In this document: one piece after another, positions 53,158-63,539 of the stretch
Layout: each line of letters opens with the position of its first letter
Position numbering within the stretch: position 1 is the stretch's first letter
Assembly: GCA_021014325.1 (NCBI GenBank)
Contig: JAJGQC010000745.1
Coordinates: 54,703 to 118,702 of the forward strand
DNA from: Plazaster borealis
Taxonomy: Eukaryota; Echinodermata; Asteroidea; Forcipulatida; Labidiasteridae
Direction of reading: 5' to 3'
DNA length: 64,000 nt
Made by a program: the position numbers and the translations under genes
Notes under the pieces: model-generated
The model's input: only the letters and a program-made list of their open reading frames with translations
Database searches by the model: none
What the model was told of the DNA's origin: nothing

Positions 53158-54217
53158 TGTGACGGAACAGGGGGTAGACTTGGTAAAGTTTACTGCACCA
53201 AAGACGCAGTGCGCATTGTGCCTTGCGGGGGGTGTTAGCGGGTGCATATAAGCGAGTAGCGCTGGGTTCCCGGGGCTGGTTCTTCTTATTGCTGTGTTGC
53301 TTTAGAGTTCTAGTTCGGTGACCGTGCATTGTGCGTTGGCATTGTGTTGAGACCAAATTGCGTGTTCCCACTGCTACTGTGTGCGCTATAATTAGCTTGT
53401 GGTTGAGCTGTGTGACCCGTTGTGTTTCTACGTTCAGCAGAAGAGATATAACGAGGTGGGTTTTTACTGTATAAGTGAACTTTATGTTGTTGTAAGGCTC
53501 GGAGTTGTAGAGCGTGAATTGTGGAACCTTTATCGGAGGCTGAAGCATTGGAAGGTTGTGTGAGTTGTATGTCGTTGAATACACGTTGGTGTAGAACGGC
53601 TGAGGTACGATTCAGTGGCGACCACTGTGCGGGCGACCCGGAGGTTTATGAGAGTAGCGCTGACGAGTTCTTAAGAGAGGGTTATTGTAATCCGCATGAA
53701 GTTTCTATTGTGCAGACTGCCAGTCTGTGAGGGTTATTAGCATAATACAGTGTGAGGTTTACCTGTGTTTGGCAAGGCTAGTTCCTAGCGCTTGGCCGAC
53801 TGAGGTTGTACTGAGGTTTATGCTGCTTGCTATAATACTTGTTTGTATTTGGGTGAGGGTTATTCCCTTTTACCTGGCTGTGTAATTACTACTATTGTTC
53901 AGTGATTCATTGAACGTTTATGAGAAATAAAACCATTGTTACTGATATTGGAGACCTGGTATCCTTGTGAGGTTTATTGAGGTTTCCGGTGATTGCTCTG
54001 ATTCTAACTATTAGGAACTTCATTCTCAATCGGTGGTAAACTTCCACCAAACGAACTGCCCATAGGCATAGCCGCCGTTCGTTATTGTCCCCTCTTTTGT
54101 TTGGGTAGCCGCTCACCCTTGCGTAAGGTTAATAAATATTATTGGGGTTGGATAATCACCCTGGGTTGTGTCTGGTCTTCATCGACCTAGTCGCTGACTC
54201 GAGGGTGTCCCGCCACA
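53158..54217 (+). repeat. 5' LTR of gypsy element
   Basis: TG...CA ends. A TATA-like GCATATAAGC is at about 53244 and AATAAA occurs at 53924 and 54131. It carries six GAGGTT copies. Confidence 0.93.
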
Positions 54218-54219
54218 AA

Positions 54220-54237
54220 TGGTGTCAGAAGTGGGAT
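54220..54237 (+). other. Primer-binding site complementary to tRNA-Leu
   Basis: TGGTGTCAGAAGTGGGAT is complementary to the 3' end of a tRNA-Leu (…ATCCCACTTCTGACACCA), an identification made from memory of animal tRNA-Leu. Confidence 0.7.
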
Positions 54238-54322
54238 TTTTAGTTTGATTTCCTTGGTGAATTAAGAGCAATTGTATTTTGTAATTTTGATGTAAAAGGT
54301 TTATTTCTGTGAAACGTGAGTT

Positions 54323-54350
54323 TGAGGTTACTGGGGAAGAGTAACCCTCA
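54323..54350 (+). promoter_or_regulatory. Leader hairpin directly before gag ATG
   Basis: TGAGGTTACT pairs with AGTAACCCTCA (one bulge) around a GGGGAAG loop. The stem ends two bases before the ATG at 54353. Confidence 0.6.
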
Positions 54351-54352
54351 GT

Positions 54353-55771
54353 ATGAGTAGAAAAGAGTTAGATGGTGTCACCTCAAGGGCTGAGGTTGAC
54401 CAGGCTTCTTTCCGTGAAGAACTGTGTCGCTCCAGAATGGAGAATGAGTGGTTACAGTTGGAAAGAGAGCGTCTCGCTGCTGAGAATGAGACACTGAAAA
54501 AGAAGGCAAAGCCAAAAGGCACTGATGAGGTTGACTCTGATGTGTTTTTCAAGTTGCCTGAGGAAACCTCTGGGTATTCCTCGTTAGAGGCAAGGCAAGT
54601 TGCCGATGCTGGCATGTCGCCAGAGTTGCTTGGAAGGGGGACAAGGCAGATTGGTAGAACACCTCATTTGAGGTCTACTCCATTCTCAGAGCCTAGTCCG
54701 AGTACAAACCCTTTTGTTAGCACTGAGGTTGATGATGCCGGGCAACGAGGTTTGCACAGTGAGGTGTTGAGCTTTTTGTCTCGTCCAACTGTGGAGAGAA
54801 GTAGTCAGTTGAGTAGTGAGGTTGACACAAACCTCATGGGTCCATGGCCACTTAAGAGAGAGAAGAGGTTGGTTGGTGATGAGGTGATGAGTAAACCTCT
54901 TGGTAAACTTCATGATGAACCTCATGAACAAAGGGCACGCCGCCCTACGATCACCCCCGACAGGTACAGTGGTAAGGTGTTGTGGAACGATTACCACAGA
55001 CACTTTGAGGCCTGTAAAAAGGTTAACCAGTGGAGTGAGGAGCAGGCAGCCGAATTTTTGGCCGCAAGCCTTCAGGCTGATGCGCTCCGGATCCTTGGTG
55101 ATGGAGCCAAAAAGAAGTTTACTTATAGTGAACTGGTGAAGCTCTTAGAGCGAAGATTCGGCCCTGGTTAACAGGCCGAAAATTATTTGGTAGAGCTCCG
55201 ACACCGGAGACAAAGTGCAAAAGAAACTCTTCAAGAGTTGGGACAGGCGGTCCGAGACTTAACCGTGAAGGCTTACCCTGAGATTTCCAAAGAGGCACGA
55301 GAGCGCCTTGGAAAGAACCATTTCATTGATGCGGTTAACAGCCAAGCGGTCAGAGAAGGAATTTATCGTGCTCGACCAAAATCATTGGACGAAGCGATAC
55401 AGGCTGCTCTGGAAACCGAAAGCATCGAAAAGGTTGAAAGCCAAAGAAAGGAAGGAAGGAGACCTGCAAAGTTTGCAAGGGCCCTTGACTCTGGCACTGA
55501 GCATCGTCTCCAGGGATTGGAGGACAGTGCTGAGGAACAGGTCAAGAAAATGGACATGGTTGTCGAATTGTTGTTCGAATTGACCAAGAAAAACCCAGGG
55601 TGGAATAAGGGGGCGGATAAACCTCAAGGGTTATCACAGAGGCCCGAGATGAAAAAGACCCAGGGCATGAGGTGTTTCAATTGTGGAGAGCTGGGGCATT
55701 TCCTAAGGGAGTGCACCGCGGAAAGGCTGGATGTACCCAAGGGCCAAAGCGAGAAAGAGAAGAAGAAGTAG
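54353..55771 (+). pseudogene. gag: Gypsy gag, broken by one in-frame TAA
   Basis: One frame of 473 codons with TAA at 55169-55171 (codon 273); the same frame resumes at once. The N-terminal part is charged and coiled-coil-like. The middle has the capsid-type block near RYSGKVLWNDYHRHFEACKK. The C-terminus has a CX2CX4HX4C zinc knuckle (CFNCGELGHFLREC). The break falls in the capsid region, so a truncated Gag without the knuckle is expected unless the stop is read through. It overlaps pol in the minus-one frame. Confidence 0.88.
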
Positions 55772-58700
55772 ATGCAGCCAAGAAAAGGCGAGGGGCAGAG
55801 GAAGGCGAGCCAGTGGCTACTCAATCCCTTACTGTCCTTCGGCCTAGACTTGGGTTGTTTGTACATGGAGTGGTGAGGGGCACTAAGTGCCGGTTTTTGG
55901 TCGATTCGGGTTCGACCGACACAATCATTAGTTGTTCGGTGTACCATGAAATTGCCAAAGAACAGAGGCCAGTGCTTACCAAAGAGGAGACAAACATTCG
56001 GCAGGTGGATGGCAGTCCGTTTGCTGTAATGGGTGTTTCCTGGGTGGAAGTACAAGTGGGTAAAACTGTCCACCAGGTCAAGGCAATTTTTGCGGATATC
56101 AAGTGTACGGGTATACTTGGAATGGATTTCTTGTTGCCAACCCGTGGTAACTTAGATTTCAGGAGCCTAGAATTGAGGTTGAATGGAGAACGAGTGAAGT
56201 GTACAAGTAGCTCGGGAGAGCCATTTGTTGGCAGAGTAGTTGTCGCAGAAACAACTGAAATACCATCCGGACATGAGGCCGTGGTGCCGGGGACGGTTGT
56301 TCATACTGGCGAGATACCACTCCTGTGTGCCATCATTGAGCCTGTTGAGGGTGGAGGTGAATTGGCCCAACGAGGTTTAGTTTTAGCCAGATCATTGGTT
56401 AAACCTCAGAGTGAGGTATTACTGCTTCAAATCCTTAACCCCGGTGATGAGACACGAGTGGTGCGAAAGGGTACAACGGTTGGGACTGTGGAAACCGTTG
56501 AGGTTGATGCAGTGGTTCAGTTGAGTCAGGGCAGTGCTGGTGAGGTTGATTCCTTACTGCCTGAGCACTTGCATGACTTGTATGAACGGAGCAGGTTAAA
56601 CCTCAGTGAGGAGTACCATGCTGAGGTGAAGTCTTGTTTGACAGAGTACCAGGATGTATTTTCCGCTGGTGAGCACGATATAGGGAAAACCAATGTGGTT
56701 GAGCATCACATTCATACCGGTGATGCCAGACCTGTTAAGGAGCGGCCTAGGCGCCACCCCTTGTGCAACCAGGAAGAAATAATGAGACAAGTCAAAGAAC
56801 TTAAGCAGAGAGGTGTTATAGAGCCTTCAGATAGCCCATGGGCTGCTAATGTAGTTCTGGTTAAAAAGAAGGATGGAACACGGCGATTTTGCGTCGATTA
56901 TCGAGGGTTAAATGCGATTACCATCAAGGATGTGTATCCCGTCCCTCGAATCGATGAAACACTTGATGCATTGTCAGGTGCAGAATGGTTTTCCACGCTT
57001 GATTTAGCGTCCGGATACTGGCAGGTAGCCTTGGATGAGGAGGCCAGCCAGAAATCAACCTTTGTAGCGCGTAATGGTTTATACCGCTGGAAGTGCATGC
57101 CCTTTGGCCTCTGCAACGCACCGGCTACGTTCGAGAGGTTGATGGAAAAAGTGATGGGCGGACTTCAGTGGGACATCCTGCTGATATACCTCGATGATGT
57201 CATTGTGTTTGGCAAAACCATGCGAGAGGAGATTGAGCGACTGCGAGTCGTTCTCTCTCGGTTGCGCCAAGCCGGCCTGAAACTAAAGCCAAGCAAGTGC
57301 TTCCTTTTTCAGAGGTCGGTCGGTTATTTGGGCCATATTGTGTCACCCGCGGGTGTGGCTACAGATCCTGCAAAGGTTCGAGCAGTAGCAGATTGGCCCG
57401 TACCAAAATGTGTCAAGGAAGTTCGAAGCTTTCTAGGCCTCGCTTCCTATTATCGAAAGTTTGTCAAGGGGTTTGCAGAGGTAGCGTCACCGCTACATGC
57501 TTTGACTGAAAAGTCACGGGAGTTCATATGGACCGATGCCTGTCAGCAGGCATTCGATGAACTTAAGCACAGGTTGCAAACCGCCCCAGTGTTGGCTTAT
57601 CCCCTTGTAGGCAGTGACTATATTTTAGACACTGATGCTAGCGGAGATGGAATAGGGGCCGTGCTGTCCCAAATTCATGATGGTGAGGAGAAAGTTCTAG
57701 CTTATGCTAGCCGTAAACTGAGTCGGCCCGAGAGAAACTATTGTGTGACCCGGCGGGAACTGTTGGCTGTGGTTGTGTACCTGAAACAGTTTAAACAGTA
57801 CTTGTATGGACAAAGGGTGACAGTTCGCACTGACCACGCTGCTCTGAGGTGGTTGCTGAACTTTAAGAACCCGGAGGGTCAGTTGGCCAGGTGGCTTGAA
57901 GTGATTGCAGAGTATGATGTGACAATCATACACAGGCCTGGGCGTAAGCATGGAAATGCAGACGGGTTGTCCCGCAAAGTCTGTAAACAGTGTGGCAGGG
58001 ATGTAAACGATGTGGAGGCACCCAAGTTGCCTGCAGAAGTTGTGGCAGATTTCGGCACTCCGGAGGCGTTGGTGCGGGGCATCCTTGCTCAGCCTCAACT
58101 GCCTATGGAGGCAATCCGTAAAGCCCAACTTGATGACCCAAGTTTGAGTTGGATTGTCAGGACGAAAGAGGAGTCGAACGGTCGACCAGTTTGGGAGACT
58201 GTGTCGAGTACCTCCTCGGTGCACAAGACACTGTGGTCCCTATGGGATCAACTTGAGGTGCGAAATAATCTCCTGTACAGGAGGTGGGAGTCAGACGATG
58301 GAACCTCAGTCCATTGGCGTCTGGTTGATTCGAGAGAAATGATAGAGATGGTTCTCCAAGAACTTCATGGTGGTAAGGCCAGTGGGCATCTGGGTCTTAC
58401 CAAGACTCTGGCCAAGGTAAAACTGAGGTATTACTGGCCTGGGATGGTTGCCGACGTGAGGTCATTTCTCCGGAAATGCGAGTTGTGTGGGAGGAGAAAA
58501 TCGCCTACTAAGAGGCGCATTGCCCCGTTACAGCAGTACAGGGTTGGCGAACCAATTGAACGAGTGGCTCTGGACTTGATGGGTCCACTGCCACGAAGTG
58601 ACAGTGGCAATGTTTGGATTATGGTAGTCGGAGATTACTGCTCCAAATGGATGGAGGCTTACCCTCTGCCCGATGCGAGGGCAGAAACGGTGGCTGACAA

Positions 58701-59640
58701 GTTGGTGAAAGAATTTGTATGTCGGTTTGGGGTGCCGTTGGAACTGCATTCCGACCAAGGGACCAATTTTGAGTCCGCAGTCTTTGGTGAGATGTGCCGA
58801 GTCCTCGGTATCTCAAAGACTAGGACTACGGCTTATAACCCCAAATCCGATGGAATGGTGGAACGGTTCAACAAGACGTTGATCAACATGGTTGCCACCA
58901 TGATAGAACCAAAGAGACAACAACGAGACTGGGACGAGTGTCTCCCGTTTGCAACTTTTGCATACAGGTGTACCCCCCAAGAGTCAACTGGGGAGAGCCC
59001 CAACATGATGATGTTAGGGCGAGAAGTCCGGCTACCAGTGGACTTGATGGTGGAGTGTGCCCCTGTCGAGGGTACCATGAGAACAGAGTATGCGGGAACA
59101 CTCAGACGGCAGCTGCAAGAGGCACATGGTCGGGCTCGAGAGTGCCTCAAGCAGAGTGCCAGACGCCAAAAGCGAAACTATGACAGAAAGGCCCATGGTG
59201 GAGCCTTGCAAGAGGGTCAATTTGCCTGGCTCTTCAATAAGTTGAGGAGGAAGGGCAAATGTCCGAAGTTGCAGCTCCGCTGGGAGGGGCCATACTTGAT
59301 TGTGAGAAAGCTCTCTGATGTGACTTACAGGATTCAAGCGAAGAAAGGGAGTAAGGCTTTCGTCGTCCATGGGGACCGACTTAAGCCTTATAATGGCGAA
59401 CCCTTGGAAGTTTGGACTTACTGGCCTAAACAGCCAGTAGAGGTCCCGGTGAGTAGTGAGGAGCCAGTAGAGGCTTGTGAGTTGACTGAGAAGGGAAACG
59501 AAGTTGGTAGTGAGTCAGTCAAGGAAACAGAGGTTAGCTCGAACGAGAGAGAGAGTTGTGTGGAGAACCAGAGGCGGGTCCCTACCCGGTACCCCCGTAG
59601 GGAACACAAGCGTCCTCTAAGGTTCAGGGAAAGTTGCTAA
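55672..59640 (+). CDS. pol: Gypsy pol: protease, reverse transcriptase, RNase H, integrase
   Basis: Uninterrupted 1322-codon frame, counted from a GTG; the frame is open further upstream and overlaps gag by about 100 bases in the minus-one frame, so expression by frameshifting is likely. Protease DSG is at residues 78-80. Reverse transcriptase includes TLDLASGYWQV and the catalytic YLDD at 506-509. RNase H begins near DTDAS (653-657). Integrase has an HHCC zinc region, then D968, D1028 and E1064, the D,D(35)E spacing. The tail is Glu/Ser-rich and no chromodomain was recognised. All catalytic motifs look intact. Confidence 0.95.
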   Translation: MFQLWRAGAFPKGVHRGKAGCTQGPKREREEEVDAAKKRRGAEEGEPVATQSLTVLRPRLGLFVHGVVRGTKCRFLVDSGSTDTIISCSVYHEIAKEQRPVLTKEETNIRQVDGSPFAVMGVSWVEVQVGKTVHQVKAIFADIKCTGILGMDFLLPTRGNLDFRSLELRLNGERVKCTSSSGEPFVGRVVVAETTEIPSGHEAVVPGTVVHTGEIPLLCAIIEPVEGGGELAQRGLVLARSLVKPQSEVLLLQILNPGDETRVVRKGTTVGTVETVEVDAVVQLSQGSAGEVDSLLPEHLHDLYERSRLNLSEEYHAEVKSCLTEYQDVFSAGEHDIGKTNVVEHHIHTGDARPVKERPRRHPLCNQEEIMRQVKELKQRGVIEPSDSPWAANVVLVKKKDGTRRFCVDYRGLNAITIKDVYPVPRIDETLDALSGAEWFSTLDLASGYWQVALDEEASQKSTFVARNGLYRWKCMPFGLCNAPATFERLMEKVMGGLQWDILLIYLDDVIVFGKTMREEIERLRVVLSRLRQAGLKLKPSKCFLFQRSVGYLGHIVSPAGVATDPAKVRAVADWPVPKCVKEVRSFLGLASYYRKFVKGFAEVASPLHALTEKSREFIWTDACQQAFDELKHRLQTAPVLAYPLVGSDYILDTDASGDGIGAVLSQIHDGEEKVLAYASRKLSRPERNYCVTRRELLAVVVYLKQFKQYLYGQRVTVRTDHAALRWLLNFKNPEGQLARWLEVIAEYDVTIIHRPGRKHGNADGLSRKVCKQCGRDVNDVEAPKLPAEVVADFGTPEALVRGILAQPQLPMEAIRKAQLDDPSLSWIVRTKEESNGRPVWETVSSTSSVHKTLWSLWDQLEVRNNLLYRRWESDDGTSVHWRLVDSREMIEMVLQELHGGKASGHLGLTKTLAKVKLRYYWPGMVADVRSFLRKCELCGRRKSPTKRRIAPLQQYRVGEPIERVALDLMGPLPRSDSGNVWIMVVGDYCSKWMEAYPLPDARAETVADKLVKEFVCRFGVPLELHSDQGTNFESAVFGEMCRVLGISKTRTTAYNPKSDGMVERFNKTLINMVATMIEPKRQQRDWDECLPFATFAYRCTPQESTGESPNMMMLGREVRLPVDLMVECAPVEGTMRTEYAGTLRRQLQEAHGRARECLKQSARRQKRNYDRKAHGGALQEGQFAWLFNKLRRKGKCPKLQLRWEGPYLIVRKLSDVTYRIQAKKGSKAFVVHGDRLKPYNGEPLEVWTYWPKQPVEVPVSSEEPVEACELTEKGNEVGSESVKETEVSSNERESCVENQRRVPTRYPRREHKRPLRFRESC

Positions 59641-60556
59641 CTCGAATCCATGCAATCCCTGGAGAGCCGGGATCAAGAAGCCGTCCCCGATGAGGAATTC
59701 CTGTGGACAACGCAGAGCAGGCAGAACAGATGGCGCGGGTGGAAGAGCTCACCTATCGAGACACGTACATCGGAGAGCAGCTGGTGGATAAAGAAGTGAT
59801 CCAGCGAACCCTTTGGAAACCAGTCAAGGGGTCGCAGTACGACTTTACGGCCAACAAAGAGTGAATTAAGCCGATTTAAAGTGTAATTAGCATCACTAAG
59901 TTTAAGAAGTAATCAAACAATCAGGTCTTTCAATCAGTGTAAAGTTCTAAAATTTACAAGTGATTCTTGCCAAATTCTATTATATTTTCTATCTAACTGC
60001 ATTTATACCTTGCCATTTCTTATATTTTTGTATTCTCTAAGGGTTTATAGCATGTTTTCATCCACCAAAGATTTATGTAAAAGACTGCATTTTTGTATTT
60101 AAAAGGAAGCCAAAGACACCTCATTTTCAGTGTATAAAATTAGCATCAGTAAACCTCAATGGGTATGAGGGTTACTTTCTTGGAACAAGATAAAACTGTA
60201 TTTTCTTGTATAGACTGCCATAAACCTCACTGATGTGAGATTAACTTTTCCATTGTATAAAGCCAAATTCCATGTAAGTACACGAGGTTGTAAATAAACC
60301 TCATGAGGGTTGCTTTTATTGTATTTAAAAACATGTCATGTTAAAGTGCGAGAGGTTGTAAGTAAACCTCGTGGGAGAACTTTGATTATTGTATAAAGAG
60401 TAGTTGTGAGGTGTATAGTAAACCTCACATGTTTTTCATTGTATAAGTTGTTTGGAGACGTTACCTAGTATGTTTTTTTTATTATTAAGTACCACTGTTC
60501 CTTGTATTGTTGTTAAGCTGATTGGACCGGGGCGGTCCAAGCTTAGCTGGGTCCTG
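59641..60556 (+). other. Gypsy 3' noncoding region with GAGGTT/AACCTC hairpins
   Basis: AT-rich. Five hairpins with AACCTC/GAGGTT stems lie at 60149-60175, 60222-60244, 60283-60302, 60352-60370 and 60406-60428. A perfect 8-bp hairpin TTGGACCG/CGGTCCAA with a GGG loop is at 60522-60540. No classical polypurine tract was found next to the 3' LTR. Confidence 0.75.
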
Positions 60557-61621
60557 TGTGACGGAACAGGGGGTAGACTTGGTAAAGTTTACTGCACCAA
60601 AGACGCAGTGCGCATTGTGCGTTGCGGGGGGTGTTAGCGGGTGCATATAAGCGAGTAGCGCTGGGTTCCCGGGGCTGGTTCTTCTTATTGCTGTGTTGCT
60701 TTAGAGTTCTAGTTCGGTGACCGTGCGTTGTGCGTTGGCATTGTGTTGAGACCAAATTGCGTGTTCCCACTGCTACTGTGTGCGCTATAATTAGCTTGTG
60801 GTTGAGCTGTTATGTGTGACCCGTTGTGTTTCTACGTTCAGCGGAAGAGATATAACGAGGTGGGTTTTTACTGTATAAGTGAACTTTATGTTGTTGTAAG
60901 GCTCGGAGTTGTAGAGCGTGAATTGTGGAACCTTTATCGGAGGCTGAAGCATTGGAAGGTTGTGTGAGTTGTATGCCGTTGAATACACGTTGGTGTAGAA
61001 CGGCTGAGGTACGATTCAGTGGCGACCACTGTGCGGGCGACCCGGAGGTTTATGAGAGTAGCGCTGACGAGTTCTTAAGAGAGGGTTATTGTAATCCGCA
61101 TGAAGTTTCTATTGTGCAGACTGCCAGTCTGTGAGGGTTATTAGCATAATACAGTGTGAGGTTTACCTGTGTTTGGCAAGGCTAGTTCCTAGCGCTTGGC
61201 CGACTGAGGTTGTACTGAGGTTCATGCTGCTTGCTATAATACTTGTTTGTATTTGGGTGAGGGTTATTCCCTTTTACCTGGCTGTGTAGTTACTACTATT
61301 GTTAAGTGATTCATTGAACGTTTATGAGAAATAAAACCATTGTTACTGATATTGGAGACCTGGTATCCTTGTGAGGTTTATTGAGGTTTCCGGTGATTGC
61401 TCTGATTCAAACTATTAGGAACTTCATTCTCAATCGGTGGTAAACTTCCACCAAACGAACTGCCCATAGGCATAGCCGCCGTTCGTTATTGTCCCCCCTT
61501 TTGTTTGGGTGGCCGCTCACCCTTGCGTAAGGTTAATAAATATTATTGGGGTTGGATAATCACCCTGGGTTGTGTCTGGTCTTCATCGAGCTAGTCGCTG
61601 ACTCGAGGGTGTCCCGCCACA
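60557..61621 (+). repeat. 3' LTR of gypsy element
   Basis: Matches the 5' LTR with about a dozen substitutions and an extra TTATG near 60811. Confidence 0.93.
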
Positions 61622-62680
61622 GTACAAATAATAGTATTTATGTTTTGACCATGACATCGTATGGCGTTGTATTTGAGTTTGCATTGGTGATGTTTAGACT
61701 ATTGTTTTGAATAGTTTAAGCAGCTTGTTTGGTTTTGGAAGTCATTTATTAGCTAACAACTACTTGTAGGCCTAATGTTTGACATCGCAAACAATGTTTG
61801 TTCTCAATTTAGTTTTTTTATATCGGTTGTCATCAATAAAATAAGCACTTGAGGAGCGGCGTTGCTATCACAATGGCATTTAATGATCAACCTGAATATA
61901 GTACTAATCATTAGTTGCATTTAATTGAGCTTATTGTGTCAAGCAGCAGTGCGCCGGTGTGGGAGAGATTCGATTCCCCTCCCCATCCTGTACAGCGGCA
62001 TTCCAAGCTGTTGATAGAATCTTCTAGAGAAACATTACACTTGATAGGATTTTCTATCCCGTCACTTAGGCCGTTTTGTCCCCTGCTAAAAACTTTCTCT
62101 AAAACCACTGTGTTGAATAGTTCAAGCAGCTCGATCGTTGGGATGGTTTTTAGCTAACAACTAATGGTAGGCCTAATGTTTGACATCGCAAACAATGTTT
62201 GTTCTCAATTTAGGTTTTTTATATCGGTTGTCATAAATAAAATAGGCACTTGAGGAGCGGCGTTGCTATCACATTGGCATTTAATGATAAATCTGAATAG
62301 TACTAATCATTAGTTGCATTTAATTGAGCTTAGTGTGTCAAGCAGCAGTGCGCCGGTATGGGAGAGATTCGATTCTACAGTACCCCCCCCCCCCTTGCTA
62401 TCACATTGGCATTTAATGATAAATCTGAATAGTACTAATCATTAGTTGCATTTAATTGAGCTTAGTGTGTCAAGCAGCAGTGCGCCGGTATGGGAGAGAT
62501 TCGATTCAACAGTACCCCCCCCCTTCCACCACCACCACCACCACCACCACCTGTACAGCGGCATTCCAAGTCGTAGATAGAATCTTCTAGAGAAACATTT
62601 TCCCTTGATAGGATTTTCTATCCTCACTTAGGCTGTTTTGTCCCCCGCTAAAAACTTCCTCTTAAACCAAAATTTGTTCC
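61622..62680 (+). repeat. ACGTTGT field, interior: diverged duplications
   Basis: A segment starting CACTTGAGGAGCGGCGTTGC is present at 61847 and 62247, and its middle again at 62393. Units contain AGCAGCAGTGCGCCGGT and TCTAGAGAAACATT. A CCACCACCA run is at 62526-62551. Confidence 0.7.
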
Positions 62681-63480
62681 TTAAATTCAAGACACTTTCA
62701 AAGTTTGTAGTACTTTTGGTTACCACTAAATGTGTTTTGTTTCAGTTTTGAAAAACAAATTAAAGACCTACATTTCCGCTCAGGTACGCTCAACTTGCCG
62801 CATTAACCAGCGTGCGGAATGCTGCATGTCTATTATAAATTAATATGACAACGTCATGACAACGTAAATATCACATATGCATATGCATATGCAACGTGTA
62901 GTAGGGACCTACCATGGTAAGTTTGTATATAAGTAATTCATTGATCATGTTGACATATCAATTAACAATATTCATGAAACTATTGAATAATTAACTGATT
63001 ATAGCAAACAATAACATAATATTGGACTGACGTTGTGACAACGTTCAGGGTACTAGAAAAAGATACGTTGTTGCAACATTCTTTTTAAATGATTATTTAC
63101 AACATGACAACGTTGTGTATACGTGCCAACAACGTCGTCGTTTCGTTGCATCATTACGTTCTAAAGACGTACAGGGGAGTCGACAAAGATCCGTTGCTAC
63201 AACGTTACTTAGATAACGTTATAACAACCAAACAAACACGCTCTGGGAACATTGTTGCAACGTTTATATAAGTTGTCATAAGGTCACTGGAAACGTGTCT
63301 TAAACGTACCAGCAACGTGGTTGTTACGTTGCGTCATTACGTTCGGAAGACGTATAGGAGAGTCGACAAAGTTCCGTAGTCACAACGTTATATTCATAAC
63401 GTTACTTACACCAAAGTCTGACTTCATTACAACGTTGTGAGAACGTCAAATTGTTAGCTGGGACGTTGAAGTACCATAAA
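62681..63480 (+). repeat. ACGTTGT field, dispersed ACAACGTT motifs
   Basis: AT-rich DNA with many CAACGTT/AACGTTG words. TTGTTAGCTGGGACGTT near 63452 is the inverse of CCCAGCTAACA near 52173 at the far side of the gypsy insertion. Confidence 0.65.
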
Positions 63481-63539
63481 TCAACGTTGTTTCAACGTCA
63501 CATTTGCGACATTGATTTTAAGTTGTTCTTTGACATTGT

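Larger units (their letters stand above)
53158..61621 (+). mobile_element. Ty3/gypsy LTR retrotransposon, nearly complete, recent
   Basis: LTRs of 1060 and 1065 bases start TGTGACGG and end CGCCACA. They differ at about a dozen positions plus one 5-base indel (roughly 1%), so the insertion is young. The target duplication GTAC is at 53154-53157 and 61622-61625. The primer-binding site lies two bases after the 5' LTR. Gag, then protease, reverse transcriptase, RNase H and integrase in that order define the Ty3/gypsy group. Gag has one premature TAA, so this copy is probably not self-sufficient. Confidence 0.95.

Noticed and set aside
54230..54352. Spartin- or CCDC22-like splice signals in the gypsy leader
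   Set aside because: No supporting coding similarity; the region is explained by the retrotransposon leader.
55821..56102. Minus-strand ORFs across the pol region
   Set aside because: Shadows of the long pol frame on the other strand.
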